Positions 1 to 4,428 of a stretch of DNA of 6,060 nt are shown here, piece by piece. The notes beneath the pieces are model-generated. The model saw only the letters and a program-made list of their open reading frames with translations, was not told the origin of the DNA and made no database searches. The DNA lies in the NCBI GenBank assembly GCA_009774215.1, contig VSNH01000153.1:1-6060 (forward strand). Reading direction: 5' to 3'. The position numbers and the translations under genes were made by a program. This DNA is from Lachnospiraceae bacterium (lineage in GTDB: Bacteria > Bacillota > Clostridia > Lachnospirales > Lachnospiraceae). How positions within the stretch are numbered: position 1 is the stretch's first letter; every line of letters starts with the position of its first letter.

Positions 1-657
1 GAATACGTCCTCGACAGGCATAAGGAAAGGCTTATCTGTATCACGCTGAGGATCCGGAATATAATCGTCAACAGTGCTCATGAGCTCCATGATCTTGTCG
101 CCCCACTCGCCTGCAGGATCTTCCAGAGCCTTCAAAGCGGAACCCTTAACGATCGGGCAGTCTGTGAACTCATACTCCTCAAGCTGCTCGGTGATCTCCA
201 TCTCAACCAGCTCTAACAGCTCGGGATCGTCTACCATATCACACTTGTTCATGAACACTACGATATAAGGTACACCTACCTGACGGGACAGAAGGATATG
301 CTCCTTAGTCTGTGCCATAACACCGTCAGTAGCAGCAACAACAAGGATAGCACCATCCATCTGTGCAGCACCGGTGATCATGTTCTTAACGTAGTCAGCA
401 TGGCCAGGACAGTCAACGTGTGCATAGTGTCTCTTGTCTGTCTCATACTCAACGTGAGCGGTGGAGATGGTGATACCTCTCTCTCTCTCCTCGGGAGCCT
501 TATCAATGTTCTCGAAATCTGTAGCCGTGTTACCTGCAACTCTCTCGGAAAGCACCTTTGTGATCGCCGCTGTCAGAGTTGTTTTACCATGGTCAACGTG
601 ACCAATGGTACCAATATTACAATGGGGTTTGTTTCTCTCAAATTTAGCTTTAGCCAT
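1..657 (-). CDS. tuf: Elongation factor Tu, N-terminal part (gene runs off the window at position 1)
   Basis: EF-Tu is the cytoplasmic GTPase that brings aminoacyl-tRNA to the ribosomal A site. I translated 219 in-frame codons from the ATG at 657-655; the usual length is near 397, so the rest of domain II and domain III lie outside. The protein opens MAKAKFERNKPHCNIGTIGH. The GTPase domain shows the P-loop GHVDHGKT (residues 19-26), switch I RGITIST (60-66), DCPGH (82-86, with the catalytic His86), NKCD (137-140) and SAL (173-175). The visible part ends at PFLMPVEDVF, the start of domain II. The start is fixed by AAGGAGG at 673-667, nine bases upstream. It is the last str-operon gene and also has its own promoter in the gap after fusA. 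All nucleotide-binding motifs are intact. The open frame and family identity are unambiguous. Confidence 0.98.
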   Translation of the reverse strand, partial: MAKAKFERNKPHCNIGTIGHVDHGKTTLTAAITKVLSERVAGNTATDFENIDKAPEERERGITISTAHVEYETDKRHYAHVDCPGHADYVKNMITGAAQMDGAILVVAATDGVMAQTKEHILLSRQVGVPYIVVFMNKCDMVDDPELLELVEMEITEQLEEYEFTDCPIVKGSALKALEDPAGEWGDKIMELMSTVDDYIPDPQRDTDKPFLMPVEDVF

Positions 658-666
658 TTCTAAAGT

Positions 667-673
667 CCTCCTT
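667..673 (-). promoter_or_regulatory. Ribosome binding site of tuf
   Basis: AAGGAGG lies nine bases before the tuf ATG, within TTTTAAGGAGGACTTTAGAA. It is a near-perfect match to the anti-Shine-Dalgarno sequence and fits a highly expressed gene. Confidence 0.9.
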
Positions 674-731
674 AAAATAATTTACTTTCTTAGTTACACA
701 AACAATCTACATGATTAATCAGCTATCTTTG

Positions 732-760
732 ATTATATTAAAGATTGCCAAGTTTTTCAA
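732..760 (-). promoter_or_regulatory. Vegetative promoter driving tuf from within the str operon
   Basis: On the minus strand TTGAAA (760-755) is separated by exactly 17 bases from a perfect TATAAT (737-732). This is five of six consensus bases at -35 and six of six at -10. The expected start is an A or G around 727-726, giving a tuf leader of about 70 bases. The -10 box sits in the 9-base loop of a short inverted repeat, ATCTTT (745-740) and AAAGAT (730-725). I see no terminator between fusA and tuf, so tuf is probably made both by read-through and from this promoter. Promoter strength is inferred from consensus match only. Confidence 0.8.
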
Positions 761-774
761 GCATTTTCTTTGTA

Positions 775-2892
775 TTACTTGGTCTTTGCAGCCAATACTT
801 TCTCCTGCACGCTCTTCGGCACCTGCTCGTACTTCTCAAAGAACATGGAATAGTTTCCGCGTCCCTGTGTCTTGGAACGTAAGTCAGTGGAATAACCGAA
901 CATCTCGGCAAGCGGCACATAACCCTTCACCATCTTACCTCCGCCGATATCCTCCATGCCTTCGATACGTCCGCGGCGGGAATTGATATCGCCGATGACA
1001 TCACCCATATACTCCTCGGGCATGGTAACTTCCACCTTCATGATAGGCTCAAGCAATACAGGGTTCGCCTTCTTCATAGCTTCCTTGAAGCACATGGAAC
1101 CTGCGATGTGGAATGCCATCTCGGAAGAGTCAACCTCGTGGTAGGAACCGTCATATACATTGGCATGAACGCCAAGTACGGGGAACCCGCCGAGGATACC
1201 TGCCTTGGAAGCTTCCTCGATACCTTCTCCGACTGCCGGAATATATTCCTTCGGAATCGCGCCGCCGACAACGGAGCTCTCGAACTTGAATGTCTCCTCC
1301 CCGTTCGGATCCATGGGCTCAAATTTAACTTTACAGTGACCGTACTGACCACGACCGCCGGACTGCTTCGCATATTTGTATTCCTGGTCGATCGGCTTGG
1401 TAAAGGTCTCTTTGTACGCAACCTGAGGCGCGCCCACGTTAGCCTCCACCTTGAACTCACGCAGCAGTCTGTCTACGATAATCTCCAGGTGCAGCTCACC
1501 CATACCTGCGATGATGGTCTGACCTGTCTCCTGATCCGTGTGCGCACGGAAAGTCGGGTCTTCCTCTGCAAGTTTCGCGAGTGCTTCGCCCATCTTGCCC
1601 TGACCGGCTTTGGTCTTAGGCTCGATCGCCAGCTCGATAACCGGCTCCGGGAACTCCATGGACTCCAGGATAACGGGATGCTGCTCGTCACAAATAGTAT
1701 CGCCGGTTGCGGTAAACTTAAACCCTACGGCCGCCGCAATATCACCGGAATACACTTTGTCAAGCTCTGCTCTCTTGTTTGCGTGCATCTGCAGGATACG
1801 TCCGATACGCTCCTTCTTATCCTTCGTCGCATTGTACACGTAGGAACCCGAATTGCAGGTACCGGAGTACACGCGGAAGAACGCCAGCTTACCCACGAAG
1901 GGATCTGCCATAATCTTGAATGCAAGTGCGGCGAAAGGCTCGTCATCGGAGGAATGTCTCACGATCTCATTGCCTTCCATATCCGTACCCTTGATCGCCT
2001 CGATATCAGTCGGCGCCGGCATATACTCAAGGACTGCATCCAAAAGCTTCTGCACGCCCTTATTTCTGTAAGCGGAACCGCAGCATACGGGAACCGCCGT
2101 ACACTCGCAGGTACCCTTGCGCAGCGCTTTCTTCATATCTTCTACGGAAGGCTCCTCGCCCTCCAAGTACATCATGGTTAAATCATCATCCAGCTCGCAG
2201 ACTTTTTCCACCAGCTCATCATGGTAGAGAGCGGCGTCATCCGCCATATCGGCAGGAATCTCCGTGATGGTGATATCCTCGCCCTTATCATCGTTGTAGA
2301 TGTAAGCCTTCATCTCGAACAGGTCGATGATTCCCTTGAAGTCATCCTCCTTACCGATGGGTAACTGGAGAATGATTGCGTTTTTACCTAATCTGTTTCT
2401 GATCTGATCTACAGCGCCGTAGAAGTTAGCGCCCAAGATATCCATCTTGTTGATAAACGCCATTCTCGGTACGTTGTAGGTATCAGCCTGTCTCCACACG
2501 TTCTCTGACTGCGGCTCCACACCGCCCTTTGCACAAAATACGCCTACGGCACCATCAAGTACGCGGAGTGAACGCTCGACCTCTACCGTGAAGTCTACGT
2601 GACCGGGAGTATCAATGATATTGATACGATGCTCCAATGCACCGGGCTTGGGTTTGCAGTTCTCTTCCAGAGTCCAGTGGCATGTGGTAGCGGCTGATGT
2701 GATCGTGATACCTCTCTCCTGCTCCTGCTCCATCCAGTCCATGGTAGCCGTGCCTTCGTGAGTATCACCGATCTTATAGTTTACGCCAGTATAATAAAGG
2801 ATACGCTCTGTCAGTGTGGTTTTACCCGCATCGATATGAGCCATAATACCAATATTTCTGGTTCTCTCTAGTGGATATTCTCTTCCAGCCAA
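775..2892 (-). CDS. fusA: Elongation factor G
   Basis: EF-G is the GTPase that drives translocation on the ribosome and, with ribosome recycling factor, splits post-termination ribosomes. I place the start at the TTG at 2892-2890, giving 705 residues beginning with MAGREYPLERTRNIGIMAH. AAGGAGG at 2907-2901 lies eight bases upstream of it. The longer open frame, from a TTG at 2919, would put that site inside the coding region. The GTPase domain shows AHIDAGKT (18-25), RGITITSA (60-67), DTPGH (94-98), NKMD (148-151) and GSA (272-274). Domain IV carries GRGQYGH (near 513-519) and the decoding-centre tip YDGSYHEVDSSE (580-591). Domain V has the EEYMGDVIGDINSRRGRIEG stretch. Between switch I and DTPGH there is an insertion about five residues longer than in E. 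coli. Its place in the str operon marks it as the housekeeping copy. Confidence 0.97.
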   Translation of the reverse strand: MAGREYPLERTRNIGIMAHIDAGKTTLTERILYYTGVNYKIGDTHEGTATMDWMEQEQERGITITSAATTCHWTLEENCKPKPGALEHRINIIDTPGHVDFTVEVERSLRVLDGAVGVFCAKGGVEPQSENVWRQADTYNVPRMAFINKMDILGANFYGAVDQIRNRLGKNAIILQLPIGKEDDFKGIIDLFEMKAYIYNDDKGEDITITEIPADMADDAALYHDELVEKVCELDDDLTMMYLEGEEPSVEDMKKALRKGTCECTAVPVCCGSAYRNKGVQKLLDAVLEYMPAPTDIEAIKGTDMEGNEIVRHSSDDEPFAALAFKIMADPFVGKLAFFRVYSGTCNSGSYVYNATKDKKERIGRILQMHANKRAELDKVYSGDIAAAVGFKFTATGDTICDEQHPVILESMEFPEPVIELAIEPKTKAGQGKMGEALAKLAEEDPTFRAHTDQETGQTIIAGMGELHLEIIVDRLLREFKVEANVGAPQVAYKETFTKPIDQEYKYAKQSGGRGQYGHCKVKFEPMDPNGEETFKFESSVVGGAIPKEYIPAVGEGIEEASKAGILGGFPVLGVHANVYDGSYHEVDSSEMAFHIAGSMCFKEAMKKANPVLLEPIMKVEVTMPEEYMGDVIGDINSRRGRIEGMEDIGGGKMVKGYVPLAEMFGYSTDLRSKTQGRGNYSMFFEKYEQVPKSVQEKVLAAKTK

Positions 2893-2900
2893 GATTTTGT

Positions 2901-2907
2901 CCTCCTT
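2901..2907 (-). promoter_or_regulatory. Ribosome binding site that sets the fusA TTG start
   Basis: AAGGAGG lies eight bases before TTG GCT GGA AGA, which encodes the conserved MAGRE start of EF-G. No ATG is available nearby in frame, so the non-AUG start is well supported. Confidence 0.88.
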
Positions 2908-2924
2908 AAAATTTGCCAAAACGC

Positions 2925-2948
2925 GGAAGAAATCTTTTGATTTCTTCC
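2925..2948 (-). other. Perfect 10-bp hairpin just upstream of fusA
   Basis: On the minus strand GGAAGAAATC (2948-2939), loop AAAA, GATTTCTTCC (2934-2925) form an uninterrupted 10-bp stem. It begins at the base after the previous hairpin and ends 17 bases before the fusA ribosome binding site. What follows is GCGTTTTGG, a poor U-tract, so I do not call it a terminator. A role as an mRNA stability or processing element, or as a partial attenuator, is inference. Confidence 0.7.
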
Positions 2949-3008
2949 AAGCGAGACATAGATGTTCTTAGGCGGCGTTTTTAGACGCCTTAGAATATCT
3001 TCTCGCTT
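2949..3008 (-). other. Long imperfect stem-loop that begins in the rpsG stop codon
   Basis: On the minus strand AAGCGAGA (3008-3001) pairs with TCTCGCTT (2956-2949). Inside, AGAT pairs with ATCT, TTCT with AGAA and AGGCG with CGCCT, separated by a three-base bulge (ATG) and two mismatches (A-C, A-A). This gives about 21 base pairs around an 11-base loop. The first paired base is the last A of the rpsG TAA. There is no T-run after it. Together with the adjacent 10-bp hairpin it fills most of the rpsG-fusA gap. It may be a processing or stability element, or a regulator of fusA translation. Confidence 0.65.
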
Positions 3009-3478
3009 TAGAATCGATAGTGCGCAAAAGCCTTGTTCGCCTCTGCCATCTTGTGCATATCTTCTTTTCTCTTAACCGCTGCGCCCGTGTTGTTCGCCGC
3101 GTCTAAGATCTCATTTGCAAGTCTCTGCTCCATGGTCTTCTCGCCTCTCTTGCGGGAAAACATAACAAGCCAGCGGAGTGCAAGCGCCTGACGTCTGTCA
3201 GGACGAACCTCGATGGGCACCTGATAGGTGGCGCCGCCGATACGTCTCGCCTTAACCTCCAGAAGCGGCATGATGTTGTTCATAGCCTCCTCAAATACGT
3301 CGAGCGCCGGTTTCCCAGCCTTCTCCTCAACCTTTGCAAACGCCCCATATACAATCTTCTGCGCTACGCCCTTCTTACCATCCAGCATGATGTTGTTGAT
3401 AAGCTTGGTCACAACCTTATTATTGTATAAGGGATCTGCTAATACATCTCTCTTCGGAATATGTCCTTTACGTGGCAC
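3008..3478 (-). CDS. rpsG: 30S ribosomal protein S7
   Basis: S7 nucleates assembly of the head of the small subunit by binding the 3' domain of 16S rRNA, and lies near the E site and mRNA exit. From the GTG at 3478-3476 the product is 156 residues, the usual bacterial length, beginning (M)PRKGHIPKRDVLADPLYNNK. The family signature region with LINNIMLDGKKGVAQKIVYG is at about 26-45; the RRIGGATYQVPIEVRPDRR segment is at 78-96 and the C-terminus is AFAHYRF. AAGGAGGG at 3493-3486, seven bases upstream, fixes the GTG. The frame stays open for 38 more codons upstream and contains an ATG 21 bases before the GTG. That ATG overlaps nothing resembling a ribosome binding site of its own and would add non-family residues. 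In E. coli S7 represses its own operon from the rpsL-rpsG gap; whether that holds here is unknown. Confidence 0.97.
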   Translation of the reverse strand: MPRKGHIPKRDVLADPLYNNKVVTKLINNIMLDGKKGVAQKIVYGAFAKVEEKAGKPALDVFEEAMNNIMPLLEVKARRIGGATYQVPIEVRPDRRQALALRWLVMFSRKRGEKTMEQRLANEILDAANNTGAAVKRKEDMHKMAEANKAFAHYRF

Positions 3479-3485
3479 GATTCTT

Positions 3486-3493
3486 CCCTCCTT
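3486..3493 (-). promoter_or_regulatory. Ribosome binding site that sets the rpsG GTG start
   Basis: AAGGAGGG is followed by seven bases (AAGAATC) and then GTG CCA CGT AAA. This rules out the longer in-frame reading, in which the site itself would be translated as part of NKEGR. Confidence 0.9.
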
Positions 3494-3508
3494 ATTCATA
3501 AATAGTAA

Positions 3509-3543
3509 GTGAAATACCTCGCAGCAAGCAGCGGTTATTTCAC
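3509..3543 (-). other. Hairpin 15 bases upstream of the rpsG ribosome binding site
   Basis: GTGAAATA (3543-3536) and TATTTCAC (3516-3509) on the minus strand form a perfect 8-bp stem. It can extend by two C-G pairs past a bulge, around a GC-rich loop containing GCTGCTTGCTGC. A competing pairing exists: AATACC (3555-3550) with GGTATT (3518-3513), which uses part of the same 3' arm. Either fold could change access to the rpsG start region; regulation is inference. Confidence 0.55.
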
Positions 3544-3755
3544 CCTCGCGGTATTCGTCAAATGTCTGCTTCGCAAGCCGACGATTGGGCAAAGCTCAAT
3601 CAACTCATTACTCGCGGGAATAAATCTCAGGTACTCACATGTGTCCTCTAATTCAATGTGTCCGTGCGGTATTTCTTTCTATAACGATAAGAATCCCAAC
3701 ACTAAATTAGTTCTGTTTGTGGTACTGATACACCGAAACCCAAGACCTTTCACGC

Positions 3756-3778
3756 GCAGGTTTACATTTTAAACCTAC
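3756..3778 (-). other. Short hairpin downstream of rpsL
   Basis: On the minus strand AGGTTTA (3776-3770), loop AAATG, TAAACCT (3764-3758) is a perfect 7-bp stem. A U-G and a G-C pair can extend it to nine. It is followed by GCGCGTGAAAGG, not a T-run, so it is not an intrinsic terminator. Confidence 0.55.
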
Positions 3779-3779
3779 A

Positions 3780-3835
3780 GAAGTTAAATTGCTCCGCAAT
3801 TTTACTTCGGTTATTTTGCGCAGCAAATTACTACG
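3780..3835. repeat. Two tandem degenerate palindromic units of about 27 bases
   Basis: On the plus strand the units are 3783-3809 and 3810-3835. Both follow the plan GTTA, a TTGC-NNN-GCAA core, then TTAC and T(T/A)CG. The first forms arms GAAGT-T-AAATTGC and GCAATTT-T-ACTTC, 12 pairs with one T-T mismatch and a TCC loop (3780-3808). The second has TTTGC-GCA-GCAAA with weaker outer pairing. They begin right after the rpsL stop codon. They look like a REP-type palindromic element. No T-run supports termination on either strand. Confidence 0.6.
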
Positions 3836-3836
3836 T

Positions 3837-4256
3837 TTACTTCGCGGCCTTCGGTCTCTTAGCGCCGTACTTGGAACGAGCCTGTCTTCTGTTAGCGACT
3901 CCCGCGGTATCTAACGTACCTCTGATAATGTGGTATCTTGTACCGGGCAAGTCCTTGACTCTTCCGCCACGGATCAGGACTACGCTATGCTCCTGCAGAT
4001 TATGACCCTCGCCGGGAATGTAGCTTGTCACCTCAATTCCGTTGGAAAGACGCACTCTGGCAATCTTTCTGAGCGCTGAGTTAGGCTTCTTAGGGGTTGC
4101 TGTCTTAACAGCGGTGCAGACACCTCTCTTCTGCGGAGAAGCGGTATCGGTAGCAGCTTTGTGAAGGGAGTTATAACCCTTTAACAAAGCAGGCGCCGTA
4201 GACTTCTTCACGGATGTCTGACGTCCCTTTCTGACTAACTGGTTAAATGTTGGCAT
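3837..4256 (-). CDS. rpsL: 30S ribosomal protein S12
   Basis: S12 sits at the interface side of the small subunit by the decoding centre and controls accuracy of tRNA selection. The product is 139 residues, MPTFNQLVRKGRQTSVKKST onward. It has the Gram-positive insertion ALLKGYNSLHKAATDTASPQ (about 23-42) before KRGVCT. The conserved TPKKPNSALRK lies at 54-64 with Lys56, and GGRVKDLPG at 97-105 with Lys101 and Asp102. These lysines are the positions where streptomycin-resistance changes are known in this family, and both are wild type; Asp102 is the residue methylthiolated in some bacteria. The ATG at 4256-4254 is preceded by AGGAGGTG at 4270-4263. An upstream in-frame GTG at 4265 overlaps that site and is rejected. 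It is the first gene of the str operon, behind a strong promoter at 4373-4345. Confidence 0.98.
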   Translation of the reverse strand: MPTFNQLVRKGRQTSVKKSTAPALLKGYNSLHKAATDTASPQKRGVCTAVKTATPKKPNSALRKIARVRLSNGIEVTSYIPGEGHNLQEHSVVLIRGGRVKDLPGTRYHIIRGTLDTAGVANRRQARSKYGAKRPKAAK

Positions 4257-4262
4257 TCTTTT

Positions 4263-4270
4263 CACCTCCT
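4263..4270 (-). promoter_or_regulatory. Ribosome binding site of rpsL
   Basis: AGGAGGTG, an eight-base perfect complement to the 16S rRNA 3' end core, lies six bases before the ATG. It decides against the in-frame GTG three codons upstream, which overlaps it. Confidence 0.92.
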
Positions 4271-4297
4271 GTGGGAATATAAAGTAATGGTATTTTG

Positions 4298-4313
4298 GCG
4301 CACAAAAGCGCGC
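4298..4313 (-). other. GC-rich hairpin in the rpsL leader
   Basis: GCGCGC (4313-4308), loop TTTT, GTGCGC (4303-4298) on the minus strand form six pairs including one G-U. It comes directly after the T-run of the terminator and would be about 26-41 bases into a transcript from the nested promoter. It may stabilise the leader; function unknown. Confidence 0.5.
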
Positions 4314-4368
4314 AAAAAAAACGCATTCATGTGCACACTATCCTAGTATACTTGCCCATGAATGCGTT
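4314..4368 (-). terminator. Intrinsic terminator of the rpoC transcript, with the rpsL promoter inside it
   Basis: On the minus strand AACGCATTCATG (4368-4357) and CATGAATGCGTT (4331-4320) are perfect 12-bp arms. They are followed by six more T residues, for a T8 run at 4321-4314. A G-A mismatch and three further pairs (GCA with TGC) extend the stem and cut the loop from 25 to about 17 bases. The loop is longer than in most intrinsic terminators and the stem is only moderately GC-rich, so efficiency is uncertain. It lies 60 bases after the rpoC stop codon and works in one direction only, since no T-run follows on the plus strand. Confidence 0.72.
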
Positions 4369-4373
4369 GTCAA
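4345..4373 (-). promoter_or_regulatory. Strong vegetative promoter of the str operon
   Basis: A perfect TTGACA (4373-4368) is separated by exactly 17 bases from TATACT (4350-4345), which has five of six consensus bases. The predicted start is G4338 or A4339, giving a leader of about 82 bases to the rpsL ATG. The 5' arm of the overlapping terminator occupies most of the spacer, and the -10 box is in its loop. Transcripts begun here contain only the 3' arm and should not form that terminator. Confidence 0.85.
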
Positions 4374-4428
4374 TACACTTTTATTTAATTTTTGTGAGTG
4401 AACGCGGGCTGAACACTTTTGTATAGCC

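Larger units (their letters stand above)
3479..3836 (-). other. Long rpsL-rpsG gap, probably an inserted repeat element or decayed sequence
   Basis: This 358-base gap lies inside an operon whose other gaps here are 115-172 bases. It has no RNA gene or promoter that I can support. It contains two tandem hairpin units next to rpsL, a 7-bp hairpin (3776-3758) and a hairpin just before the rpsG ribosome binding site. On the minus strand all three frames carry stop-free, protein-like stretches one after another: 42 codons from 3835 to 3710, 29 codons from 3768 to a TAG at 3681, 47 codons from 3678 to 3538 (including EYLRFIPASNELIELCP), and 38 codons from 3592 running into rpsG (NRRLAKQTFDEYREGEIT). 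None has a ribosome binding site I believe. The pattern suggests a degenerate repeat or frameshifted remnant. Its presence elsewhere in the genome cannot be tested here. Confidence 0.5.

Noticed and set aside
74..663. Plus-strand open frames of 64 and 121 codons
   Set aside because: They are antisense to tuf, whose minus-strand frame is open to the window edge with all EF-Tu motifs.
1108..2181. 357-codon open frame on the plus strand
   Set aside because: It is wholly antisense to fusA, has no recognisable motifs, and reflects codon bias of the real gene on the other strand.
2925..2948. Intrinsic terminator before fusA
   Set aside because: The stem is perfect but the following bases, GCGTTTTGG, lack a continuous U-tract, and termination here would cut off fusA.
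3479..3592. 38-codon N-terminal extension of S7
   Set aside because: The AAGGAGGG seven bases before the GTG and the normal S7 length of 156 residues fix the start at 3478. The extension has no ribosome binding site.
3676..3720. Possible promoter with TATAGA near 3682-3677 ahead of rpsG
   Set aside because: The hexamer 17 bases upstream is TTTAGT, only three of six matches to the -35 consensus, so it is not convincing.
3509..3772. 87-codon plus-strand open frame covering most of the rpsL-rpsG gap
   Set aside because: It begins at a GTG with no ribosome binding site or promoter before it, runs against the operon, and contains no recognisable domain. It is better explained as the reverse of the repeat-like sequence.
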